Shown: one piece after another, positions 43,595 through 50,550 of the stretch
How positions within the stretch are numbered: position 1 is the stretch's first letter
Layout: each line of letters begins with the position of its first letter
Source: Bacillota bacterium
GTDB taxonomy: Bacteria > Bacillota > Clostridia > Christensenellales > UMGS416
Length of the DNA: 64,000 nt
Assembly: GCA_023398815.1 (NCBI GenBank)
Contig: JAEWRW010000046.1
Span: 1 to 64,000, forward strand
Direction: 5' to 3'
The notes under the pieces: generated by a model
What the model saw: only the letters and a program-made list of their open reading frames with translations
Database searches by the model: none
What the model was told of the DNA's origin: nothing
Made by a program: the position numbers and the translations under genes

Positions 43595-44356
43595 TTACCT
43601 CACTCGATTGCGCAGTGTGCCGATGCCGCCGACCTCCACCTCGATGACGTCGCCGCCATTGAGGGTGCCGATGCCGCCGGGGGTGCCGGTGGTGATGATG
43701 TCACCCGGCTCCAGCGTCATGACGGCGGACACATACTCCACCACGCGATCCACCGGGTGGATGAAGTACCGGGTGTTGGAGTTCTGGCGGATTTCGCCAT
43801 TGAGGCGCGACTGCACCATGGCGTTGGTGGGGTCAAACTCGGTCTCAATCCACGGGCCAATGGGGCAGAAGGTATCAAAGCCCTTGCCACGGGTCCACTG
43901 GCCGTCCTTAGCCTGCAGGTCGCGGGCCGTCACGTCATTGAGGCAGGTGTAGCCGAAGACGTAGCGATCATAATCTTCCCGTAGGATGTCCTTGCCCCGG
44001 TGGCCGATGACAACGGCGCACTCGGCCTCGAAGTCCACCCGCTGGGACTGGGCGGGGCGGATGATTTCATCCTCCGGCCCGATGACCGACGAGGGCGGCT
44101 TGAGGAAGATGACCGGATCCTCCTCGTGGACGTCCTCCTTCATCTCCGCCGCGTGGTCGCGGTAATTGACGCCCACGGCGATGATCTTGCCGGGGCGGCA
44201 GGGCGCCAGCAGACGCACCTCGGCCAGCGGAGCACGCTCCCCGGTGGGGGCGCTGTCCTCGTTGAGGATCGCGTCAGCCTGCAGCAGGGCAACCTCATCG
44301 CCCTCCACATAGCCCCAGACCTCCCGCTGCCGCCAGATGCCTCGTATGTATTTCAT
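43595..44356 (-). CDS. Fumarylacetoacetate hydrolase-family protein
   Basis: A 253-residue protein with the FAH fold. The motifs are IIAVGVNYRDHAAEM, the metal ligands in VDFEAECAVVIG, GYTCLNDVTARDLQ, the substrate loop KGFDTFCPIGPWI and GDIITTGTPGGIG near the end. Relatives hydrolyse or decarboxylate small diketo acids (oxaloacetate decarboxylase, acylpyruvase). AGGAG lies six bases before the ATG. TTTCCA and TAAAAT upstream may form its promoter. It is first in the operon with yerC, pcrA and ligA. Confidence 0.92.
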   Translation of the reverse strand: MKYIRGIWRQREVWGYVEGDEVALLQADAILNEDSAPTGERAPLAEVRLLAPCRPGKIIAVGVNYRDHAAEMKEDVHEEDPVIFLKPPSSVIGPEDEIIRPAQSQRVDFEAECAVVIGHRGKDILREDYDRYVFGYTCLNDVTARDLQAKDGQWTRGKGFDTFCPIGPWIETEFDPTNAMVQSRLNGEIRQNSNTRYFIHPVDRVVEYVSAVMTLEPGDIITTGTPGGIGTLNGGDVIEVEVGGIGTLRNRVR

Positions 44357-44430
44357 TGCAATCTCCTGTCCGGTAATGCCCTTATTTTAACATAGGAAAG
44401 CGCAAGTGGAAAGGGTTGGCCCGCGCACGA

Positions 44431-44466
44431 CAAAGCGCCCGGGCTGGCAAAAGCTGCCAGACCGGC
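44431..44466 (-). terminator. Possible terminator of the RACo-like gene
   Basis: A CTGGCA/TGCCAG stem extended by CCGG/CCGG across one-base bulges. On the minus strand it is followed by GCGCTTTGTC, a weak T tract. Confidence 0.45.
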
Positions 44467-44479
44467 GAGTCCTCCACCG

Positions 44480-46222
44480 TCAAAACATCATCTGGTCGAG
44501 GAACGCGTCCTGGAAGTCCTTCCGGGCCGAAAGCTCCACGTAGCGAACGGCACGTGCCAAACGCCGGGCTTCGTCCATGGCCTCCCGGCTCAAGAGCGCC
44601 GCCTTCGCCCCCGCGCCGGAGGCATTGCCCACGGCCACGGTGCGATCGCGTAGTTCCTTGGGCAGCAAGCCAATGCGGCAGGCGCTGTCGCGGTCGAGGT
44701 AGCTGCCGAAGCCCCCGGCCAGGCAGACGCGCTCCACCTCGGCGGCCCGCACCCCGGCCTGTGCCAGCAGCACTTGGATACCCGCCGCGATGGCTCCCTT
44801 CGCCAGCTGCACCTCGCGCACATCCCGCCCGGTGAGCCAGATGTCCCGCTCCCGGTCCACAGCCACTCGGCCGCCCTCCAGCGTGAGCCACCCCGGCGCA
44901 GTGTCCTCGTCCATGCGCCCGGTATCGTCAATCGCCCCGACATCCAGCAGCACCGCCACCAAGTCCAGCAGCCCCGAGCCACAGATGCCCCGGGCCGGGC
45001 CGTCGCCGATGGTGCGGCAGAGGAGCTTCCCATCCCCCGTCGTCACCCGGTGGATGGCCCCGGCCACCCCGCCCATGCCGGCGCTGATGTGAGCCCCCTC
45101 AAAGGCCGGGCCGGCGGCGGTGGAGCAGGCATACAACGCCCCACCGGCCGCCAGGGCAATTTCCCCATTGGTTCCGATGTCGATGAGCAGCGTGGCCGGG
45201 CCGTCCTCCCGGAGACCGGCGGCGACCATGGCGGCCACGGTGTCGGCCCCCACATAGCCGGCCACGGCGGGCAGCACCGTCACCACCGCATGGGGGTGAA
45301 GGGTGAGCCCCAACCCGCCGGCAGGCAGATCCAGCGTGCCCGTCCACACCGGCACAAACGGTGCCTGGGCGATCTGCGCGGGCGACACCCCGGCGAAGAG
45401 GTGCAGCATCACGGTGTTTCCGGCCACGGTCATGTGGAAGACCTGCTCGCGGGCCGCACCCACGCGCGCGCAAAGCCGCCCCACCATGGCATTGAGCTCC
45501 CCGGTTACGGCGGCCTGCAGGCCGGCAAGTGCCCCGGCCCCGGCGGCGTCGCACCGGCTGATGACATCATCCCCCCAAGGCTTTTGGGGGTTCAGGGCTG
45601 ACTCGACGGCCAGCTCGTCGCCGGTCTGCAAGTCCAGAAGGTACGCGGCCAGCGTCGTGGTGCCGATGTCCACCGCCACACCCAGTGCGCGGGGCGGGTT
45701 GACGTCCAATAGGGTCTCTGCATAACAGACGGTGGTCACCGTCCAATCTCCCTCTCGCAGGACTTGGGACAGGCGCGTGAGCGTCTCCGGCCCGGCAGTC
45801 AAGCCCGGCAGGCCCAGCCCATCGGCCAGGCGGTTGAGGTCGCCCCGCTGGTCGCCGAGGGCTGGCGGCGGCAGCTCCACCGTGCGCACCTCCACCGGCG
45901 GGCGCAGGGGGTAGGCCACGGCGCTGCCTTCGGTGGCGATGTGAGCGGTGGCCGGCGGTTCCTCCACCGTCACCACCATACCATCCACCGGCAAGGTGTG
46001 GCAGGCCAGCCGCACGCCGTCGGCCAGGTCTTGGGCAGAGAGCAGCGCCCGCTCGGCCCCGGTGGGCGTGGGCGCATCGGCGATGCGCACCCGGCACTTG
46101 CCGCAGCGGCCATTGCCGCCGCAGGGCGCGGTGAGCCGTACCCCCTGCCCCGTGAGCAGCGTGTGCAGGTTGGTGCTGCCTTCCGGCACCTCCATTGTTC
46201 GTCCGTTGACCACAATGCGCAT
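44480..46222 (-). CDS. RACo-like corrinoid activation protein (2Fe-2S ferredoxin plus ASKHA ATPase domain)
   Basis: A 580-residue protein. The N-terminus is a plant-type ferredoxin with C34, C40, C43 and C74. A linker of about 100 residues follows. The C-terminal DUF4445/ASKHA domain begins at VAVDIGTTTLAAYLLDL and has TVAGNTVMLHLFAG, LLIDIGTNGEIAL, STAAGPAFEGAHI and CLAGGFGSYLDR. In acetogens and methyl-transfer systems such proteins use ATP to reduce an inactive corrinoid protein. GGGAGGG precedes the ATG. No corrinoid protein or methyltransferase gene lies in this window. Confidence 0.92.
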   Translation of the reverse strand: MRIVVNGRTMEVPEGSTNLHTLLTGQGVRLTAPCGGNGRCGKCRVRIADAPTPTGAERALLSAQDLADGVRLACHTLPVDGMVVTVEEPPATAHIATEGSAVAYPLRPPVEVRTVELPPPALGDQRGDLNRLADGLGLPGLTAGPETLTRLSQVLREGDWTVTTVCYAETLLDVNPPRALGVAVDIGTTTLAAYLLDLQTGDELAVESALNPQKPWGDDVISRCDAAGAGALAGLQAAVTGELNAMVGRLCARVGAAREQVFHMTVAGNTVMLHLFAGVSPAQIAQAPFVPVWTGTLDLPAGGLGLTLHPHAVVTVLPAVAGYVGADTVAAMVAAGLREDGPATLLIDIGTNGEIALAAGGALYACSTAAGPAFEGAHISAGMGGVAGAIHRVTTGDGKLLCRTIGDGPARGICGSGLLDLVAVLLDVGAIDDTGRMDEDTAPGWLTLEGGRVAVDRERDIWLTGRDVREVQLAKGAIAAGIQVLLAQAGVRAAEVERVCLAGGFGSYLDRDSACRIGLLPKELRDRTVAVGNASGAGAKAALLSREAMDEARRLARAVRYVELSARKDFQDAFLDQMMF

Positions 46223-46239
46223 GACAGTTCCCTCCCGGC

Positions 46240-46290
46240 GGCAAAAACCGCCCCGATATACCCATTCCTACAGAGTATATCGGGGCGGTT
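46240..46290 (-). terminator. Terminator of the amine oxidase gene
   Basis: A perfect 16-bp stem (46246-46261 with 46275-46290) with a 13-base loop, followed on the minus strand by TTTTTGCC. Confidence 0.9.
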
Positions 46291-46308
46291 GGCACGACGC
46301 AAGGGTCG

Positions 46309-48048
46309 TCAGCGGCGCAGCATCCGCGCGATCTGGTTGGCGGCCTGCATGCCGCTTTGCAGAGCCCCCTGCATCCACCGGTGGGCGGCACTGACGTGAT
46401 CCCCGGCAAAGACGACCCTGCCGTCGTACTCGGGCTGGGCCATGACCCAGCTGAAGAGCCGCTTCTGCTGGGGGGTGAAGAACGGCAGCGCCCCCCTGCT
46501 CCACAGGTTGGTGTTCCAGTCCATCGTCTTCATGCCCACGGCGATGTTATTGAGGCCCCCCGGTGGCAGGCCATGCACCCGCTCCACCTCCCGCTTCACC
46601 TCATCAAACCGCAGAGGCGGCGTCATGTTCGCCAGGCGCGTGGCGTCCAGATTGTAGCCATAGGCGGCGATGAGCACGCCGGGCTGGGCGGCCAGCTCCC
46701 GTTGGTTGGCCGGTGCTTCCAGCCGGTGATAGGGCATGGCGCCGCAGGGGCACTCGAGGCCTTGCCGGCAGAGGGACGCATGATCCGAGGGGTACCAGAT
46801 GGATGTGATGGGCAAGTCGGTGTAGGAGCCGCCGCCGATGATGCGCTCGTCGGGGCCGCCCTCCTCCCAAAAGCGGCGGTTGCACCGCAGCAGCGTCTTT
46901 TGGGCGGGGATGTAGTTGACCTCGCGGATGGCCTGCATCTTCCCGCCGGAGAAGAGCGGATCGACCTCCACCGTCCGCAGGGTGGAGAACGGGATGGCAC
47001 AGACGACCCCGTCAAAGCTCTGGCGCACGGTGCCGGCGCGGGTAAGGGTGGTGAGAACTACCCGGCCGTCGCCGTCCCTGCCGATGCCGGTGACCCATGC
47101 GCCCATCCGCACCTGGGCCGGGCCCAGCTGCCGGGCCGGAATGTCGCCGTACTCGCCGCCGCCATCGCCCACAATCGAGCGGTACAGGGCGTTTGGCAGG
47201 GTGGACGTGCCGCCGACGAGCTCATAGAGAAATGCCAGGTTGCCCGAGTAGTTGGCTTGGGCAATGTCCACGTAACTGGCGTAGAGGTTCTGCCCCTGCA
47301 GTGGGGCAAAGCTCGAGAGCATGTCAATGGCCCCCAGGCTTAGGCCCTGCCTCTCCAGCATCCGGCGGTTGTCGGTAGCGTCCCAGTCGGTGACAGCCGG
47401 GCCGTAGCCGGGCAGCACCTGCAGCAGTTCGGCCCGCTCGGCGGCGCTGGCGGCAAAGAGTGGCCCATCCTGCCCGTGGAACAGGAGTTCCTGCCAGGGT
47501 GTGACACGCTCAGCAGGCGTCAGCGGGTATTTGGGGTAAATGTGCTCCATCACGCCCCGGCCCATGGGGTCGTTGCGCACCCGGGTGTCCTTGAGGTAGA
47601 TAAACGCGTTGGGGTTGTTCTGCACAAAGGGCCGGGTGCGCAGGCGCAGCAGATCAATGTAGTGCCAGACGGTATTGTGGCTGGTGGGGATGCGCATGGC
47701 CCCCAGCTCGCCATAGAGCCCCGGCTGCCGCCCGAAATGATAGGTATACACACGGCCGCCCACCCGCTGCTCGTCGGCCTCCAGCACGGTCACGTCCGCG
47801 CCGGTCTTGCGCAGCTCAAAGGCCGCAGCCAGCCCAGCCAACCCCGCGCCAATGACCGCCAGCCGTACGCCCTGCAGGCTCCCCGGCGGCGCAACGGTGC
47901 CGATGTCCTCCGTTGGGGCGGTCAATGCCTCAATGTACGGAAAGTCCCCCGGCCTACCCCGCTCCTGCAGGGCATAGGCGGTCAACCGCAGGCGATCCTG
48001 CGGCGTTGGGCAATCCGGCTGCGGTGGTGGGCTCTCCCTGCGTTCCAT
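46309..48048 (-). CDS. Flavin monoamine oxidase-like protein
   Basis: A 579-residue flavoprotein. After a proline-rich N-terminus of about 55 residues, the FAD motif reads LAVIGAGLAGLAAAFELRKTGADVTVLEA. GELGAMRIP and the closing RVVFAGDHVSAAHRWMQGALQSG fit L-amino-acid/monoamine oxidases such as tryptophan 2-monooxygenase relatives. A CRQGLECPCGA segment sits in the substrate domain. No signal peptide is seen. ATG 48048 is preferred to ATG 48054, because AAGGG lies six bases before 48048 and directly against 48054. The substrate amine is unknown. Confidence 0.85.
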   Translation of the reverse strand: MERRESPPPQPDCPTPQDRLRLTAYALQERGRPGDFPYIEALTAPTEDIGTVAPPGSLQGVRLAVIGAGLAGLAAAFELRKTGADVTVLEADEQRVGGRVYTYHFGRQPGLYGELGAMRIPTSHNTVWHYIDLLRLRTRPFVQNNPNAFIYLKDTRVRNDPMGRGVMEHIYPKYPLTPAERVTPWQELLFHGQDGPLFAASAAERAELLQVLPGYGPAVTDWDATDNRRMLERQGLSLGAIDMLSSFAPLQGQNLYASYVDIAQANYSGNLAFLYELVGGTSTLPNALYRSIVGDGGGEYGDIPARQLGPAQVRMGAWVTGIGRDGDGRVVLTTLTRAGTVRQSFDGVVCAIPFSTLRTVEVDPLFSGGKMQAIREVNYIPAQKTLLRCNRRFWEEGGPDERIIGGGSYTDLPITSIWYPSDHASLCRQGLECPCGAMPYHRLEAPANQRELAAQPGVLIAAYGYNLDATRLANMTPPLRFDEVKREVERVHGLPPGGLNNIAVGMKTMDWNTNLWSRGALPFFTPQQKRLFSWVMAQPEYDGRVVFAGDHVSAAHRWMQGALQSGMQAANQIARMLRR

Positions 48049-48067
48049 GTCCATCCCTTCACCCCCA

Positions 48068-48098
48068 CAAAAAGGCGGCCGCGCCCGACGGACGCGGC
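48068..48098 (-). terminator. Terminator of the DUF1801 gene
   Basis: A GCCGCG/CGCGGC stem with a nine-base loop is followed on the minus strand by CGCCTTTTTG. Confidence 0.75.
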
Positions 48099-48176
48099 AC
48101 GTTCCCCTATTCTTATGTGGGATGCAGAGGAAACCTGCTATGGTTTGATCGACTGCCAGTGAAAGTGCCCGGCTTT

Positions 48177-48548
48177 CTATTTCCTCCAAAAAGCAGAACA
48201 GTCGGCCTTGTCGAGAATGTTATATTCGATCAGTTTCTGCAGCAAGGAATAATCCACCGGCCCATTCCAACGGATGCGTACCAACTCCTTGGTGTGGTCG
48301 TAGCCCGCCCCAACGATCTCCTCAGAAAAACGCTCAATCGTTACCCGCTCCGGGGCAACGGCCAAATGCGGCTTGGCCACGCTGAACCCAATGATGAAGG
48401 TGCCGTGGTCGGTGAACATCGGCTGGTTCCACGCAATCTTCCCCAACAGGCGCGGGAAAGTCGCCATGACCCAACGCAGAACCTCCTCCACCCGGGCGCG
48501 GTGCTGCGGGTTGTCAATGCGGGCCAAATACTCTGCGAAGACCTCCAT
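48177..48548 (-). CDS. DUF1801/YdhG-like protein
   Basis: A 123-residue protein of the DUF1801 family. Family signs are LRWVMATFPRLLGKIAWNQPMFTDHGTFIIGFSVAKPHLAV in outline and VDYSLLQKLIEYNILDK at the end. Some members (Fra/YdhG) have been described as frataxin-like iron chaperones, but that role is not proven for this branch. GGAGGGAGC precedes ATG 48548. It is a single gene with its own terminator. Confidence 0.85.
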   Translation of the reverse strand: MEVFAEYLARIDNPQHRARVEEVLRWVMATFPRLLGKIAWNQPMFTDHGTFIIGFSVAKPHLAVAPERVTIERFSEEIVGAGYDHTKELVRIRWNGPVDYSLLQKLIEYNILDKADCSAFWRK

Positions 48549-48624
48549 GTTGCTCCCTCCTGTCGATGGCGGTGATGGGGGATAAATGCGTGGAGCGACC
48601 ACGCTTGTGCTACAAATTCAGCAT

Positions 48625-48662
48625 ACCAAAAAGAAGGGCATGCCGCAACGGCACACCCTTCG
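48625..48662 (-). terminator. Terminator of tepA-ylzJ
   Basis: An AAGGG..TGCCG/CGGCA..CCCTT stem with two central mismatches. On the minus strand it is followed by TTCTTTTTGG. Confidence 0.7.
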
Positions 48663-48737
48663 CGCAATGTGCACTCCTCAAGCCCGGCAGGTAGCCATGG
48701 CCCTTATATAGTCAGAGTGCTTTCACCTCAGCGTCTT

Positions 48738-48920
48738 TCAAATCCGGCTGCAGGGGCCGATATTCAGGTAGTCAAAGGGGTTGCTGCTCATCACGTGCCG
48801 GATGCAGCCATCCTCCACCGCCACCTTCACGCCGTTCCAGGTCATCGTGGGCACCTGGGCCGGTTCCTGCTCCAGGGGATTTCGTTCGATGAGTTGCCGG
48901 GGCACCACGCTGTACATCAT
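48738..48920 (-). CDS. ylzJ: YlzJ-like protein
   Basis: A 60-residue protein that begins MMYSVVPRQLIERNP and ends SSNPFDYLNIGPCSRI. The features VPRQLIF-like start, DGCIRHVMSSNPFDYL and the position directly after tepA match the YlzJ family of Bacillus. The function is unknown. The start overlaps the tepA stop (ATGATG/TGA). A GGGGGAGG site lies about 10 bases before the first ATG. Confidence 0.88.
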   Translation of the reverse strand: MMYSVVPRQLIERNPLEQEPAQVPTMTWNGVKVAVEDGCIRHVMSSNPFDYLNIGPCSRI

Positions 48921-49678
48921 GAGGGTTTCGCCTCCCCCTGTGCTTGTTCCTGCCCCTGGCGCTGGGCCACCAGGCCCTTCAGGCAGGAAAGCGCCCGCTC
49001 CAACGTGCCCATCTCGTTGATGAGCCCGCATTCCACCGCCTCGTTGCCAATGAGAATGGTGCCCACATCGTTGGCAAGCTCGCCGGTGGCCGTCATGAGC
49101 TCCATGAACTTCTCCCGGGTGATGTGGCTGTGGGCTGTCACAAAGCTCACGACCCGATCCTGCATCTTGTTGAGGTAATCAAAGGTCTGGGGCACGCTGA
49201 TGATGAGGCCATTGAGGCGCACGGGGTGGATGGTCATGGTGGCCGTGGGCGCGATGAACGAATGGGTGGTGCTCACGGCCAGCGGCACGCCAATGCTGTG
49301 CCCGCCGCCCAGCACGATGGACACCGAGGGCTTCGACATGCCGGCGATCATCTCCGCAATGGCAAGGCCAGCCTCCACGTCGCCGCCCACGGTATTTAGA
49401 ATGACGAGGAACCCCTGGATGTCCGGGCTCTCCTCAATGGCCACGAGCATGGGGATGATGTGTTCGTATTTGGTTGTCTTGTTGTGGCTGGGCAACACCA
49501 TGTGGCCCTCAATCTGCCCCACAATCGTCAGGCAGTGAATGGGGCTTTTGGGGGCCAGCGGCGCAATTTGCTCCGGCATGCCGTAGTTGATCGTCGTCTC
49601 CGGCGGCGTGGGAGTGGGCGGCGCGGGCGCGGTTTCGGGCAGCACCGGCGTCACGGTGGCCTGCTGCTTGGGCTCCAT
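48917..49678 (-). CDS. tepA: ClpP-class serine protease TepA (YmfB)
   Basis: A 253-residue protein of the ClpP/TepA family. After a Pro/Thr/Ala-rich N-terminus of about 40 residues, the fold starts at IHCLTIVGQIEGHMVL. The serine nucleophile stands in GGGHSIGVPLAVS and the histidine in TMTIHPVRLNG. TepA acts in cleaving remnant signal peptides and in SASP turnover in Bacillus, as far as it is known. ATG 49678 is preferred; GTG 49687 lies too close to AAAGGA. The gene overlaps ylzJ. Confidence 0.9.
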   Translation of the reverse strand: MEPKQQATVTPVLPETAPAPPTPTPPETTINYGMPEQIAPLAPKSPIHCLTIVGQIEGHMVLPSHNKTTKYEHIIPMLVAIEESPDIQGFLVILNTVGGDVEAGLAIAEMIAGMSKPSVSIVLGGGHSIGVPLAVSTTHSFIAPTATMTIHPVRLNGLIISVPQTFDYLNKMQDRVVSFVTAHSHITREKFMELMTATGELANDVGTILIGNEAVECGLINEMGTLERALSCLKGLVAQRQGQEQAQGEAKPS

Positions 49679-49748
49679 GTGGTCCACATCCTTTCGGTTT
49701 GACGATAGTCTTGCCCGGGTGTGGACGGTTTATGAAAATGCGAAATTG

Positions 49749-50216
49749 TCAGATTGACGGCGGCGTCAATCGCTTTTCCATGCAGATGGATTGGGGCATG
49801 CAGCGGTACGGCCCGTAGTTTTCGATGACGACGAACCCCTCAGCCTCATAGAGGGCGCAGGCCTCCGCCAGCACACGGCCGGTCTCCAGCACCATGCGTT
49901 GGAACCCGGCGGCAGCGGCCCGCCCAAGGAGCAGGCACACCACCTGCCGCCCCAGGCCACGGCGACGGGAGGTGGGGCGCACGAAGACGCGCTTCATCTC
50001 CGTCGTGTACTCATCCAGCCGTTTGAAGCCACCGCAGGCCAGTGCCGCGCCATCCTCCGCCAGCAGCACCACGTCGTGGATGTCCACGGTGGCGTTGAGC
50101 GGGGTGTAGCAGGCACGCTGGGTCTCGCCACCCACGGCGTCGTTGAGGTGGCCATCGAGCTCGGCGCAGAGCGCGAGAAAACGTTCGTCGGCGCCGTCGG
50201 TCCAGATGATTTCCAT
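49749..50216 (-). CDS. GNAT-family N-acetyltransferase
   Basis: A 155-residue acetyltransferase. Conserved parts are VVLLAEDGAALACGGFKRL, EMKRVFVRPTSRRRGLGRQVVCLLL with the acetyl-CoA loop, and a closing ALYEAEGFVVIENYGPYR. The substrate is unknown. GGGAGG precedes ATG 50216 by about ten bases. It stands alone. Confidence 0.85.
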   Translation of the reverse strand: MEIIWTDGADERFLALCAELDGHLNDAVGGETQRACYTPLNATVDIHDVVLLAEDGAALACGGFKRLDEYTTEMKRVFVRPTSRRRGLGRQVVCLLLGRAAAAGFQRMVLETGRVLAEACALYEAEGFVVIENYGPYRCMPQSICMEKRLTPPSI

Positions 50217-50550
50217 GTGTCGGTTTCCTCCCTTTGTGCGGATTATGTCCGGCCACCGGCTCACCCACTGCCCCACCGGGCATCCGGTTCCCGCAGATGC
50301 AACGGTGGCGCTTTTTGTCAAACTCTACCTGCCACCAAAATATGGTGGTTGACCGGGTTCAGTCGCCGCTTTGGGTTGCATCGTTACGCCTGGGTGCCAG
50401 GCGACACCCCCTCGCGGCATGGCGCGGGGCAAGCCAGCCACCCGGTGTGGCTGATGTGGCACCAGCCCAGCGCAGCGCGGTTTTTCCCATCATAGCAGAC
50501 CGCCCGCCTCATCGCAACGGACGGGGCGGGCGGCAGTCAGTCAAATGGGG
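50217..50550. other. Intergenic region with hairpins, no gene recognised
   Basis: About 330 bases between adhE and a GNAT gene. It has several hairpins: CCACCA/TGGTGG around an AAATA loop near 50332, AGCCAC/GTGGCT near 50447, and CCGCCCGCC/GGCGGGCGG (50500-50533), which could be the weak adhE terminator although no T tract follows it on the minus strand. No reading frame with a ribosome binding site and no known riboswitch class is seen. Confidence 0.5.
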
